A stretch of 64,000 bases of DNA. Source: Agroathelia rolfsii (taxonomy: Eukaryota > Basidiomycota > Agaricomycetes > Amylocorticiales > Amylocorticiaceae). Where the stretch lies: the NCBI GenBank assembly GCA_018343915.1, contig JABRWF010000004.1, positions 3,348,001 through 3,412,000 of the forward strand, read 5' to 3'. The first letter of the stretch is position 1; each line of letters begins with the position of its first letter. The notes beneath the pieces were generated by a model. That model worked only from the letters and a program-made list of their open reading frames with translations. It did no database searches and was not told where the DNA came from. Below, in pieces: positions 21,901-35,292 of the stretch. A program made the translations under genes and the position numbers.

Positions 21901-24900
21901 GAAATTCGTCACACTTCCGAGTCCTAGGAAATCGGGAGCTCGGTGTGCCAAGGCCTAGAAATACCGCTGAGATGTCACTAATAATAATTTGAGCGGCCGT
22001 TTCAGTCAGACACTGGCAGACTTCGGAAAAGAAAATGTGAAATGATAAAAAGTCCAGAAGCCCCCAGCCACGACTCAGACGAGCTATCGGGATCCAGTGC
22101 AAAAAAAATAAAATAACATTGCATGATTAGACTTGGAGCTCGCATCAACTTGGGGCCTGGTATGGCACACTTCTTAAACGGTCTGGATTACCTGCCTATC
22201 TCAGGTATGAGATGTGACAATGCTGGTGTATAGCATGATGAATATCGTGAATAGATAAGTCTCGAACCGGTGATTCCAATTCAATGCACTCTACCATTAT
22301 TAGCAGGAACACATGGGTAGACAATTACTACCCTAGATTACCATGCATGGCGATATCACTCGGACCACTCTTCCTAAAGTCCGAACTTGAAGTGCACAAA
22401 CTCCTGGAAACCTGGATTCATAGGCTGACTAAGGCCATAGTTGCACCTACCAAGCAGCACTATACCTACATGGCATTCATTCTCAACTTGGACTCGGACT
22501 CGGACCGACTTGGAAAGCGGTGGTACGATTATTTCTCTCAACACGCCAAGGAGAAACAGAGACAAGCTAGCAAAACCAGTCTAATTTAGCCGCTTCAGTT
22601 AAAATGACAGTTTATCGGCAGGGGATAGTCTAAATCCCCATGAGGCAGAACTCATTAGCCGAACCAAGAGAGACCAAAAACAAAATAAAAAATGGGAAAG
22701 GTGAAAGGAGGGAGAAAATGGCGTGTGTATATGATCGCGATATGATACACCTACATTGACATGTAGCTCGTATTACGCGCGTACTTGGCGCTTTATTTTG
22801 GATTTATGAACATTATACATGTGCCAGATAGACATGTATATGTCATTGACACTGATGTCTTGGTTTAGCCCTAACACCTAAGAAAAATAATAATCCTGGG
22901 CCTGGTTCGGAGATGACGACGCCCAATCATGGTCAGAATTGAATTTTTCAATGAATATTTGGGCTAGTGCCATAGACAGCTAGAGTTGCTGGATTTGGTC
23001 AGTAAACCATGTGGTATTTTAGACAAGGGAGTCAGTATTGACCCACGTGGCTGGTTAATACCCAATGTACACACTGTGCCACGTTATTAGGTGCATAAGT
23101 ATGAAAAGTATTCACACATCCTACATAATCTAATTATGAATGTTGTGACTTGTGCACCACCCACATTATTGCGTTAAAACTACCTCCAGAAAAATGGCAG
23201 TTGAGCCTTTTGACGTGCGATCTCTCCTTCTTTCTCAATCCGGTCCCATCGTCCACGCCCACGTTTGCTGTAGTATAAACGATGTGAATATATGCGCGCT
23301 CAAAAAATTGTCTTGTGAGCTACTACCCGCCCTTTTTCCGCAACAGGCACCTGCTCCTGGCCACGAAGTAGATGTGGCCTAGCCGCGAACGCTCACTGGC
23401 GCCCAAAGACCAGCATCTTTTGTTCTGCACATGGCGAAATGAGGATGCGTTTCATCTGAATGAAAAGGAGGCTCGGAGAAAGAGAGGGATTCAGTGACAT
23501 CCAGCGGACATAGATTGGATAGAAAAATAATAGACAGGAAACTCAGAACTCAGGCCTCACGGATCGTGTCATCATTTGTATTAGCACTCGCCCTGTTCTT
23601 GCTACGTACACCGCTGTCATTACCCATACATCCATCGCAGGCTCAGGTTGTCTACTAAATCATTGAGTTGTCCTCGTATGATTTGTCAATGCGGTATAGA
23701 AGGTTGCCAGACGATTGCTACGACGACAATAAAACATGTGCACATGGCATGGGGATGAAAGGAGAAGAAATTGCATTGTCAGTCATTAAATCAACGTGAT
23801 CGATGTCTATTGATGGATGGGCGCAGAATCGGAAATGAATAAATCAAAGATAGGTCGTATCGATTACTGAGTCTAGAATTAAACTTCTAAATTGAACAGA
23901 CGCAGTACACGACTTCTGAGAATGACTGAAAACTCATGTACAAGTCGACATCGTATCGCTTCGCGGCAAGACCATCTGAGATTTCTGCGTTGGAGGCAAA
24001 CCGCCGACTTATGATGCACTCACCCGTATGCATATGGCTCGCCAGCAATACACAGAGTACATGCTAGTGTGTGAAAACCACTTCATGAGGTGGTATCTGT
24101 TTGATATGTATCACGAGTTTCTTTTTCACGTGTTCCGTCATGCTTTATTTGCGCTCATATAATACCATATTACTGAAAATCTATAGCGACTATTGCGAAG
24201 GTAGGACATATGATTGACAACGACTTGCTCCGTAAGGGCTGTGAAACCCATGATGATAATGAATTATAGCGGCGTTCAATGATGTGTTCGATAGCCAACC
24301 AATCCAGGGTCTATAACATAGCAGCGGATGCACACGTGGCTGATGGCAACGCAGAGACATAAGGCATTCATTGGTCTGTTAACTCAACGGAACCGGGGCA
24401 TATCAGTCGCATGACAAGGCGTAATCAAGTTTGAATCCGAGAAGTATCGAGAATACTAGTACATATATATACGTAGCTGTCGATCGAGCTAGGTTTCTTC
24501 TAAAGCAGAAAAAATATGAGCCTGTAATTCGTCATTGTATAAAACCACTTTACACGTGCACAATAGCGATATATATGCGGAACAAAGAATGTCGGTTGAA
24601 CAAGGTGAAGCCTTCGTTCGCATAAAGAGAAGTAGCTTAGAAGCAAGTCGTTTTTAAAATTATCGTCGGATTATCCTGCTAGACACCACATGGAGGCCTA
24701 GACGACCGAATAAGAGGTTCAATTGATATCAGCTACTTACACCCCTGGTCGAAACCGGAAACCATCCAATAGTCTTCCAGACTCTCAGGGATAAACAGGG
24801 CTACATATACTAGCGTCGTTATGCATTACTTGTACGTAGTTCAGCGAGCATCGGTTGACGTCTGTCTGATGATGATTCCGTCAGTCAGGCATTAGCTGTC

Positions 24901-27727
24901 GAATGCAATGCTTGGGTTTTAGATTAATAGAGTCGTAGAAATACTTCTGCAATATGACTGAAGTCATCGAGCTTAAAGAAAAGCATTAGACTATTCTTGG
25001 TGAGCGCACTAACCACGATCTCGAGCGCTTGAGCAATTCTGATTGGAAACGGGACGCCGCACTTTCGATACGGCACGATGTTCTGTAAAGGCAGTGAGTG
25101 AGGATCAAAAATTCTGAAGAGGTTGGAAATCGGCGATAGAATGAGATGGACTGCACCTATGACGCACTGTCGACGAAGATAAGAACGAGTGCGGCTCCTA
25201 ATGACCATTAAGAGTTCAGACCGTGCCGGGACAATACCTTCTTGTCCAGGTCGCAGCTGCAATCCAAAGCTGGGATTACATCGCCACCCTCAAGAAGAGG
25301 CCGACTCCAACTCGACGAGTGGGATGCTGGCAACACATCGAGCCGCAAGGAACGGGTCGAATGTCGGTAACAATATGCACAAAAATTAAAGAGTGTGTCC
25401 CATCAAGGGTGAGTGCGTCCCTCATTTCGGATGTCCAGACACTGGATGATAGCCCAATTCCCTTGGTAGGTCTATATCATAGTAGATTATCGGTACCGGG
25501 GATGGCACAGAGGAGGTCTGAGATAACAGAGATATCAGAAGCATCAAATGTATTTCATATTCAAGTTCGCCCCGTAGTATCACAGCATAGTTCATTTAGG
25601 GAATGCCCTTGCCAAGGAACTTGGAACCTACAACACTGGCATCATGATGCTGTCTAGGTAAAGCAAGCGGTAGCGACGATCAATATTTGAAAAATTGGTA
25701 TCCATCCTGAACCTCGGAGATGTGCTGGTCTGGCGTTAGAGTTTGCAGTCTAGTAGACGCATGTGGAGTGCATGTAGGTATAGTACTAGTAATTTCGAGC
25801 CACAGCGGCAAGTCTATTGAGGCTGAAAATCCACTGCCACCGCCACCGCCATTGTGCTCTTGGGCATCAACCACTTCTTGTCTGTATCCTCATGGCAAAC
25901 AACAACCTTTACCTCCTGTGCAGACGTTTAACGGCCTGTATACTCTTAACACATGGCAACCGGTGTTTCGCAATACCGGAAAATATACCCTGGGGTAACT
26001 GAGTTACTGGAATGACGTTCTCATTTGAGACGCGTGTTTCCAGGTTCTCCTCACTACACTGTTCTACCACCTGATACTTCACTTTGAGTTGCTACACAAG
26101 GAAGACCAAACCTCTACTGAATGCGAAAAGTTAAAAAATGTAGAAAAGGGTTTTCTACTCACCTGACTTTGTATTCGCTTGATACACAGTGTACACACTG
26201 CGTAGTACACGTTTCCTGTGAATGGAGGGAAAACTTTTTGTTGTCGCGTGTATCGTTCTGTCACGCAATCTTTTCTGAAAATCCGTGACATTCTCTGCGG
26301 TGGAATTCTGGATAGCTATTCTACTACTGACTCCCGGGCTAAACTTTGCTCCATTTTCGTTCTCGTGGTCAATAAGCGACGAAGCCACAAGAAAATATGA
26401 GAGTTACTGTATAAATGTACTCGTTAAACTCTTTTGACTGTATTCCATTGGTTATGCGAACGCGGGCAGAATTACGTGCATCATTTTCTATGCTGTCATC
26501 AAGAGAGAAAATATGAGCTAACAAAAAATGTCACTCATATCTGTGCATCATGAAGTTACCAAATGGACCTAACTTTACCCTCAACTCCTAACGTATCATG
26601 AACAGCGACTGCGTGTGGTCTACAAATACCACCTTGTGTTCACCCCTTTTCGTAGAGTGGCCCCCTTGCCACGCAATCTTCGGACGCTGTCTTGTGAAGT
26701 GTACACTCGTACTATAACTATAACTCCATGGATGTGCGGTGTACTTTCCAATCGTGGATCCTAGGCTTCACATCCGGCCCTGAACTTCCGACCCATTGCC
26801 GTTTTACTTTCATAACCTACGAACCTCTCAATGGGAGGTTTCGCCTCGTTGCTTCTATTTACTCGCATGCCCCACGAGGCCATTGTCGCCATTGTTCTTT
26901 TGCCTTTATACATTCAGCGGAAGGATCCTCTTCGTCTTATACATGATCTGTGATTCGCAGAAATTTGTCTGATCGTGTAATATTTTCTCCATATGTACCT
27001 CCAATGCCTTCATTTACACCTAAAATTCAATGGACACCACACGTGATCATCCAGATTCACTACCGGTGTTTATTTTTCTTGAGTCATCCGGCCCAAGGTA
27101 TGTGGATTAATGATGAATTGCCCATTTGAATGGTGATATATGAATCTATGGGGTGTTTCTTTATCACCTTGTAATTTAATCAAAGTGCTACATCATCGAT
27201 CATCCAGCATATCAACTGATACCGACGGACCATGCACGAAAACGATCATCTTTTTCTATATCATACCTTCCCGCACCTCCCCCCACTTTCCAAACAATTT
27301 TGGCTTAGGCTGATCCATTCACGCCCCAGGCGCTGATGGGTCTTGATTTATGCTGAAGAGGTATTTCATTAGGTTAAGCTAGGGCGGTCGGATCTTGTGG
27401 TTCTCAAAAAATACATGGCCTGGTCGTTTCTGACCAAGGCGATGACTCCAAGTAAATGTACATCGGTTTCTTAACAAACACAGATGCAGGCTCAATCAGT
27501 ACAAGTATGATATAACTAACCAGATACATTTAGAACTGCGATACATATCAGCCTTTATATCTTTCCTTCCATTTATTTGTTTTCTACCATCCTTTCCTTG
27601 CGCTGTAAGTAAAATTCAAAGAAGAAAAGAAAAGAAAAAGACAATCAGGATATTATCAAATCAGATCCTTTGCATTAACCCGTTCCAAAACCAATATGGT
27701 GTATAACTTTGCCCAAAGAAAAGTTCT
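18924..27727. other. Gene desert of about 8.8 kb
   Basis: Only short ORFs without domain content are seen, for example 22284-22589 (+), 23152-23382 (+), 25223-25657 (+) and 24924-25262 (-). Simple tracts occur: poly-C near 19,808, (CT)n near 20,329-20,346, poly-A near 20,901 and ATAT runs near 20,506 and 21,476. A stretch with tRNA-like bits lies on the minus strand near 22,250-22,310 but does not fold. No transposase, reverse transcriptase or LTR was recognised. The region may hold decayed transposons, long non-coding transcripts or centromere-like or heterochromatic DNA. Confidence 0.5.
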
Positions 27728-30219
27728 TTAGAATCCGCCCTTTCCTCGCACACGTTGGATAGCTCCAATGAAGCCTTTGACTGTAGGCTTAAGACCACCT
27801 ACGAGATGATTCTCCGTTAGCTCACTGAAAGAAACAATGAGGTTTAGGGATTAAAACACACCCTTGCCTCCCGAAGATTCTACGAGATTCCCATCCTTGT
27901 CACGCCATTCGCCGTTCTCGTCTAAACGGCCGTACAGCCCTGTGTTCTGGTTATTGTTCAGCGTCTCAATAAACTCGGCGCAGAACGAGGGGGAGTCGAT
28001 CATGACGTTCGTTTCTTGGGAGTGGAACCATGATTGCGTGTCTGTAATCAGATAATATACGGTAAACACAAAGGTAAATAATCATAAGTATGACAAAAAA
28101 AAGTTGAATGAAGATCGCAACTTGCCTTGGTTGCCATTACCAAGAATCGCCACCTGATCATCAATGCAGGCAAACTTGACTGTGTTAGCGGGAAAAGTCA
28201 AATCACCAGCTTCACATAGAAAAACCTCGTTTATTACCATGACAATTCCTGTCCTTCTTGGCAGCATCCACTGGCTGGTCCCTATCCTTCCCCACATACC
28301 AAAACGCCTTCAGATACTGCAGCTTACCCTCCTTTTTCAGCGTCGCGGCCATATCAAACTGTACCTTGGCGTTCGTACCACCCTGGCGAGGCAAGTTCTC
28401 ACCAAGATCGTTATAACCTGAAGTCGTGATAAAGAAAAATAGAGAAATAGATAAATTAGCGCATATACCGTTGTTGAAAGAGGCTTCGACAAACCGAGAT
28501 CGATATACAGCGTACACTCCACACCACGTCTGCACGCGTCCAGGATAGGCTCCACAGCGGCGTTGTTGAAATCTGGTGTCTGTCTATATGCGTATTACAC
28601 CGCATCGCATCAAGAAAGACAGAAAAAGATGAGCTTCTGCGCCGCGGGGCAACGTATATTTGTCACTCACATGAATATACTCTTCTTCGCCAACCTGAAG
28701 CCAGCTAACCAGGCAGCATCCTGGGGTACATGCGTATCGTCGTGATCGGGCGTTCCGTGCGGCGCGCGACAAGCCATAGCGATCGGCACGGGCTCATGCT
28801 GCGAATGCACAAAGACAGGGCGCAAGCCCTCTGTGCTGAGAAGCGAATAGTCCGTATGGCCATCGTAGTATGCATGATTAGAGTCGGTCGGCTGCGCTTC
28901 AGCCGCTCGGTCGTACATTTCCTCTGTTGTTGCGATTGAGCAAACAAAACCTATCAGAGCAAAAAAAATTATAAAGGGCTTACGCTTGCGTCTCTCGGCA
29001 TCAGGCCAGGCGTTGCTTAGGTCTGTTGCGCGCAAGCTGGGGTCCTTGAGCATCGGCATGGGCGGATTCATCGGTTCAGCCCAACTTTGGAGGGCCATGT
29101 CATAGAAGGACTGGACGATGTCACCTTCGAGGTGGGTCATCTGTTCCAAGTTCACACGATCCTACATGCACAGTGATAAGCAATAAATCTCAGGAGGGAC
29201 AAGTACATATCCAATTTGGAAGCTTTACCTGGATGTTGTTCGAGTTTAGAATCGCAATTTTGCGATCAACAACCATATACTTGGCATGGAATGTACCCAT
29301 GATGGGGCGGTGGTAGTTCTACCCCGTGAGATAAATTCATATCATTATTTATGTGAATAGGCCAGTAGACATAAATGAAATACGTACCATAACTTCAAGA
29401 TGAATATGCGGGATCTCGTCCTCGCGGGGAATACCAAGTTCCTCCCATTCGTGAGACAATATTGCCTGGTGATTCTTGATGACCTGTTTGGGATTACCGC
29501 GGTCATAGATGAGCTTCACGACGGGTTTGGTTGGACGGCCTTCGTGGTTTTTTGATAGCTCAAGCAAGCCCTGGTAGACGCTGATATTTGAATATGCAGA
29601 ACGTCAGTAGGGTGTTTATGGTATCATAAGTAGTCAGGACGTACAAATGAGATGCCCAAGACGGCTCCCAGTAGTTGGTAGCGATAATAACCTCGTGCTG
29701 AGCATTGGCAATGAGAAGTTGATAATAACGCATAATATCAGGAATCCTGGGAGATAGGGATCGCTTCTATGATCTCATCTACGTCATTGCACGCGACAAA
29801 ACTCACAAGGAAATGATGGAGAGGGGTATAATCCCAGACGAGCCCATGAGCGGCGGCGAGGTCATACCACAGAGAGGATCTTGCTCGAGCGTATCCAGAA
29901 CATCTGAGTAAATCTACCAGAATTGAACAGACGAAATGCGTGTGAGTTCCTTGTCATCTGAAAAAAAAAAAAAGTAATCCCTCACCTTAAGAAAGAGATC
30001 GCTAGGTCTATACGGGAATTTCCCACACTTTGCCACTTTATCAAGCTCTTGGGGCGTATAGTCTTCATGACGCTTGTTCAGAATGCGCTTGATAGGGTTC
30101 TTGGGCTTTGGAAACAGTTTCTGTGCCACATATCTGGGTGAGCCAGCGGGGTCTGCCTCGAGTGCGGAGATGACGGTGTTGGGCGAGTTACAGAGATCGA
30201 TGAGGTGGTCAGAGGGCAT
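27728..30219 (-). CDS. Phospholipase D family protein (two HKD motifs)
   Basis: Starts MPSDHLIDLCNSPNTVI at 30219. The first PLD half contains HEVIIATNYWEPS and the catalytic motif HAKYMVVDRKIAILNSNN (H-x-K-x4-D). The second contains HVKFACIDDQVAILGNGNQ, followed by DTQSWFHSQETNVMID. Between them lie substrate-loop segments such as ECTLYIDLG and GTNAKVQFDMAA. It ends RVRGKGGF and TAA (27728-27730). About nine introns are implied. The family (PLDc_2, cardiolipin-synthase-like/phosphatidyltransferase superfamily) cleaves or transfers phosphodiester head groups; the exact substrate of this fungal type is not known. No PX, PH or C2 domain and no signal peptide is visible, so it differs from Spo14-type PLD. 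It lies 348 bp downstream of the catalase, same strand. Confidence 0.9.
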
Positions 30220-30567
30220 TGCAATGTTAGTACTTTGGGTGTTGATTATTCCTCCTGTCTGTTAATACGCTGTCGTCGACGTGGAATGACGAAAGTGAGT
30301 GATGCAATGCTACGAACAAAGGACGCTGCATGGTGATCAGAGGAGGAGCGATGGCATCAAGGTACACGCCCTATTATTAGCTGCAGCGCACTTATGTAAA
30401 CTCTGACGCGTTAAAAACAAGTCAGACAACATGTACGTGCATACACCCTGGTTTCTGGATAATAATCATACATTTCATAAACATATGGGGTACAATTTCA
30501 CTAATGTACAATTTCACTTTCAATATTATCAAAATCATAAGTATACGGGTTGTAACTTCCTGGCAGC
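30220..30567. other. Intergenic between catalase 3' end and PLD start
   Basis: A short, AT-rich region that must contain the catalase terminator and the PLD promoter. Nothing else is seen. Confidence 0.4.
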
Positions 30568-33130
30568 CTAGAAGGCCACCTTGTTGATCAATTCGTCTAG
30601 TTCTCGCTGGTAGCACTTGTGCTGGCTGATCTCGTACGCAAACTTGGTCGCAAAGCTCGTCGACTCCTTGACAATTTCCAGTGCATCTCCGATCGACGAT
30701 GGATCGAAGGTTCTAGCGGTGACCACGCCATAGCTATCGACCACCGCCGGGTCTCCCGCTTCGGCCTCCCGGGTAGGCGCCAGCTCAACACCCGGTAGGT
30801 CTACAGCTGACCGTAGGAACTCGACTCCGTCACCAATAGCGCCGATTGCCTTTAGGTGTCCGAAAGCCTCGCGAACCCAGTGCACTGCACGACCCGTCTT
30901 GGCCAGCGTGCGCGCATGCGCTTCACCAGAGGGTATAAAGATGGCATCAAACATCGTGCTGCGTTGGCCCTCAAAGTGGTGATCAACGTTGAGACCCTCA
31001 TCTCCACCTGCCGTCTGGCCCGCTGCGTAGACCTTACCACGACGCGGGCCAATATAGAACACGGCGGCACCGGCACCGGTATAGGCCGCGCGCAGGGACT
31101 GAACCATGCCAGCGTCAAATCCGTCCGCGAGCAAGAACGCAATACGACGCGTTTTGATCGTAAGCTTTTTGTTAAAGTAGAACTGCGACAAGGGCGCCGA
31201 CTTGCTGTCGTGCTTCGAGCGACCAGGCTTATCGGGCAGCGGTGCACCGACGAGCAGGGCCACCTGGCGCGCAAGATCCGAATCGACATCGTTCAGGTGT
31301 GGAATCACAGAATTATACACAACCGGGTCGTCACAATGATCGAGCTCGAAAGCGAGGGCGCTGACAATGTGTTGGCGTTCAATAGGTGTCATGGAGTTGT
31401 AGAAGAGCTGTGCTTGGTTGTAGTGTTCGGCGAATTTGGGTCCACGCACGCGTGCTTTGATACCAGCAACCTTTTGGGCAAAACTGGGTGAGGGGTATTA
31501 AGTTATCAATGGATGAAAGACCCCTAATTAGGCACTTACTCGACGTAGCCTCCGTGTTCTTTAGGCACAGGTGGGACCTGTTCAAAACGGTTGGGCCAGT
31601 AGTTGACCTGGCTGCGCGTGATTTTCTGCCTCATAGCACCATCGCGGTTGAAATTGAGCACAGGGCACACTGGGCGGTTAATGGGGATCTACATGAAAGG
31701 CTACTTTGGACTTGTCGACTCCTTTTTAATTATTATTGAATACTCACCTCCTCCCAGTTAATACCAAGCCGACTAATCTGCGTATCAAAGTACGAAAAGT
31801 TCCTTCCTTGCAAGAGCGGATCATCCGAGAAGCCAATGCCAGGCACAACATGGCTCGTACAGAACGCGACCTGCTCCGTCTCGGGAAAAAACTCATCGAC
31901 TACCCTATCCAAGACCATCTCTCCAATAATCTCAACCGGTACCAACTCCTCAGGCCACACCTTGGTCGCATCCAGGATATCAAAGTCGAACTTGTGCTCG
32001 TCCGCTTCGGGGATTACCTGGATGCCAAACACGTATTTCGGTGGTGCTCCGCTCAGGATCGCCTCGTGCAGGTCCTTGCGGTGGAAGTCCGGGTCCTGGC
32101 CTGCGATCTTCAGCGCCTCGTCCCATACGAATGAATGCACGCCGAGCTCGGGGATCCAGTGGAACTTGACGAAGAAGCGCTCGCCGGAGGCGTTGACAAG
32201 CGTGAAGGTGTTTACGCCGAAGCCTTGCATCATGCGGTACGAACGTGGAATAGCTCGGTCGGACATGGCCCACATGACCATGTGCGTGGCCTCGGGTTGG
32301 AGACTGACAAAATCCCAAAAGTTGTTGTGCTGATTATTCAAGAGTTTTAGAGACCGTTGGTGCATTTGAATATATTATATGTATACGTACAGCTGATTGG
32401 GCTTGAGGGACCTCATTGTGAGGCTCTGGCTTGACGGCATGTACGAAATCCGGGAACTTGATAGCATCTGCAGAGTATATGCATGGATCACCATAAGTAA
32501 TTTCGAATTTATCTTGCAATTGAGAACAAAAAAACTTGCCTTGGATGAAGAACACAGGGATATTGTTCCCCACAAGATCCCAATTCCCTTCCTCCGTGTA
32601 GAACTTTGTCGCGAACCCACGCACGTCACGCACAGTGTCCGCACTTCCACGCGATCCTTGTACGGTACTGAAGCGCACAAATGTGGGCGTGGATCGTGAA
32701 GGGTCCGTGAGAACCTTGGCATAGGTGTACTTGGACGCATCACTGTTGTAGACATGGAAGTGTCCATGTACACCGGTGCCGCGAGCATGGACGACGCGCT
32801 CGGGAATACGCTCGTGGTCGAACCGGTGTATCTTCTCACGTGCGATGTGATCCTCGAGCAGGGCAGGACCGACGTGATCGCCGTTGGTAGCCTTGAGCCT
32901 AAAATATACAGGCAAGAGGGGAAGAGGTGAGTATATGCATGTATGAAGTATCATCGTGAGAGAAAAACAGACCATGTATCTGTATCGGATATGGGTACGC
33001 CAAAGTCGGTCTTCATGCCGCTTTGGTAGCTGCCCTGGTCAACGATATCATTTTGAAGATCCTTGACTTTGGCGTTTGTAGACAGGTTCCTCTTGATAGT
33101 GTCCGTCATTTGGGTTGCCAGAGATGTCAT
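30568..33130 (-). CDS. Large-subunit catalase with C-terminal DJ-1/PfpI-like domain
   Basis: Heme catalase converting hydrogen peroxide to water and oxygen. Visible landmarks in order are the active-site block [17 protein letters not shown] (catalytic His), [15 protein letters not shown] (catalytic Asn), [42 protein letters not shown], and the proximal heme-ligand block [14 protein letters not shown] (Tyr). After the catalase fold comes a flavodoxin-like tail ([47 protein letters not shown]). That makes it a clade-2 large-subunit enzyme of about 730 residues. The tail lacks the nucleophile-elbow Cys of DJ-1 (GAIGDG there). It ends NKVAF and TAG. The ATG at 33130 is first in frame; a second at 33109 has a better context (A at -3). 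No signal peptide is seen. Confidence 0.95.
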
Positions 33131-33828
33131 AAATGTATTGTTTGATGGAGGGGTGAGTAGGGGTGGGGGTTGCAATTCATGCCTTGTAGAGCAGCATGCA
33201 TTTCTGATTTTATACTCGACTAAATATCGCAGCTATGCTCTGAGCAAAGGTTCGACTCTGCCGCCTGTGATCTTTAGATGACGCAGTTGCTGGATAAAGT
33301 CGAACACGGCTTGTTCACTATGACGAACGCTTTTAAGCTCCGATCAAAGCATGACATAGGCGCGTGATGGGTTCATACACTTCCGACTGAGGGAACAAGA
33401 ATGAATGCTGTTACGTTTTTTTTTGAAATCCAATGGAGACGACAGCAATGTTGACCGTCTTCCCGAACAGAGTAAAATCAGGTAAAGCAGCCGTCATAAG
33501 ATGTATAAAGCATACAAATTCCCAGCGACGGAAAACTTTGAGCAGCGCATTAGCAAGATAGTGCGCTCACTCTGACATCATCTTATTCCTCAGTGATAGT
33601 CCCGACGGAGTGGTGCTATTAAAATTTTGTTCACTCCGCAGAAAGAGACTCAGATCGAGAGACAAACAACTTCCTCCTGACTGGCTGGTCAAAATATTCT
33701 GCCTGAGCCTCAAGTAACCAGGTCCTTTCGAATGCATTATTCAGTTTTTTTTTTTTCCCCTAAAAAAATGTGTGCATGAGTACCCACTGCAGTCTATCCG
33801 TTCTAGACCGTAACCAAAAAAATCAACA
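33131..33828. other. Catalase promoter and Rpp1 3' region
   Basis: No ORF of note. Poly-T and poly-A tracts occur near 33,417 and 33,746. It lies upstream of the catalase (minus strand) and downstream of the Rpp1 gene. Confidence 0.4.
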
Positions 33829-35292
33829 TCATTTTTTATTCTTCTTCTGTTTCTTTTGCTTTGGTTCTACGGTCGGCATTGTTTTACCCGCATGAACTTT
33901 GCTAGAACTATCACCAGCCGGCCTTGAATGACCCTCCATAGTTGTACGCCCATGTGCGCCGCTTCCGTCAGTCGTTGCTTCTTCCCGCCCACGTTTCTGT
34001 CCTAAAGATCGAGGTGAAGTCGGGTGATCTTGGGAGACGGAAACTAGAGGTGGTTCTAGCATTGTCGCTGGCGGAGACGCAGACATGCCCTGGGGCATTG
34101 TATTTGTCAATGGATCTCTTGCATCAGTAGCAGCCTGCCCAATGGTCTTGTCTTCGACTTGGCCATCGCCCGCTTCATCATCTGAAGAGGCAGAGTCAGA
34201 GGATGGAATGATGAGCTTTGGGGCCGAGAAGATCGCTCGATAAGTCTTGCGTGTACCTGTAGATAAATCATTAGACTGTCTTTTGTACGTATAACATAAA
34301 CTGCCCCCAGACTCACTAGCTCTCAATGCGAGTGATTTAGGCGTCTTGGTCAACGCATCGTGCCCCAAATTTTGTGCAAGCCCAAGGAGCGTCACCCTTT
34401 ATAGCATCCAGACTCAGCATTCAATCTTATCGAAAGAGTCAGATCAGAAAAAGAGACGCACAAGTTGTTCACATCTTTTGGCCCTCTCAACTCCAATTCA
34501 CTCCCAGCACCTCCGCTAACGATCAGCCCCTTACCCTTGGTAGCCCGCGCCACCTCTCTCGCGGCCGTCCACCAATTCCTTTTCGCCGCCGCGCCACCCT
34601 CGCCCATTTCATCCACACCGCCCAACGCACCCGCATAGGAAACCTCAAACACCGCGCCGTTCCGAATCGCCGTACGCACGAGTGTATGCTTCATCTTGAT
34701 TGGCAACTGCGTGCCCATCATGAGCGGTAGCGCAATCACATGTGTCGTCATCTGCGATGGCAGCGAGTGCGTCAAGCACGCGGCCGAGAACGTGTTCTGC
34801 GTCGTGGGCATGACGGCGAGGATGTCGTACACCGATAACTGCGATACATTGGCGGCTGTGAGGCCAGTGCCATGCTCGGATTCGGTGTCGAGGATGATGG
34901 TCAGGCGCGAGAGGATGATGAGTCCTGGACCACGTGGGCGCAGCTGTTTGCGCAAGGGCGTAATGAGGTCAACATGGGTGCTCGGGTCGAGCTTGGAGCG
35001 GATAACCTGGTTGAGTGCGATAGCGGTGTAACCCACTGTGAGTAGATCGAGTATTTCCAATCATGAGAAACAAGTTGCACTATTGCTCTGGCATCTTTGG
35101 AGACATACGATGGACAAGCAAGTTAATGCGCGTCTCGACGTCTGTCAAGACAGCAGGAGGGTAGATGATCGTAGGTGCGGCCGCCTCTGCGGACTGTGCT
35201 TGTTGTTGTTGCTGCTTTCCTTTTCCTTTACTCTTTTTTGGTGGAGGGGGCAGATTCAGAGCAGGGATGGGCACGTTTAGATCGAAGAACAT
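33829..35292 (-). CDS. RPP1: RNase P/MRP protein subunit Rpp1/p30
   Basis: Starts MFFDLNVPIPALNLPPPP at 35292 (the family begins with an F-x-D-L-N-[VI]-P strand). It then has LRKQLRPRGPGLIILSRL and TIILDTESEHGTGL, the family signature YDILAVMPTTQNTFSAAC, MTTHVIALPL, and IRNGAVFEVSYAGAL, which are segments of the p30 TIM-barrel fold. LIVSGGAGSELELRGPKDV and LGLAQNLGHDAL close the fold. The C-terminal part is a Ser/Asp-rich then lysine-rich tail (PKQKKQKKNKK), a likely nuclear/nucleolar signal. Role: protein component of ribonuclease P (tRNA 5' processing) and MRP (rRNA processing). Three introns are visible. An essential housekeeping gene by family. Confidence 0.93.

Noticed and set aside
22245..22310. 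tRNA-like stretch on the minus strand (TGGTAGAGTGCA ... CCGGTTCGAGAC)
   Set aside because: D-arm and box B-like words are present, but the T stem (ACCGG/CTTAT) and acceptor stem do not pair, so no functional tRNA is supported.
24924..25657. Overlapping ORFs of 112 codons (minus) and 144 codons (plus)
   Set aside because: Both open strands look compositionally random, with no recognisable motif and no continuation into further exons.
34392..35031. Plus-strand ORFs over the Rpp1 gene
   Set aside because: Shadows of the minus-strand Rpp1 exons, which have clear family motifs.
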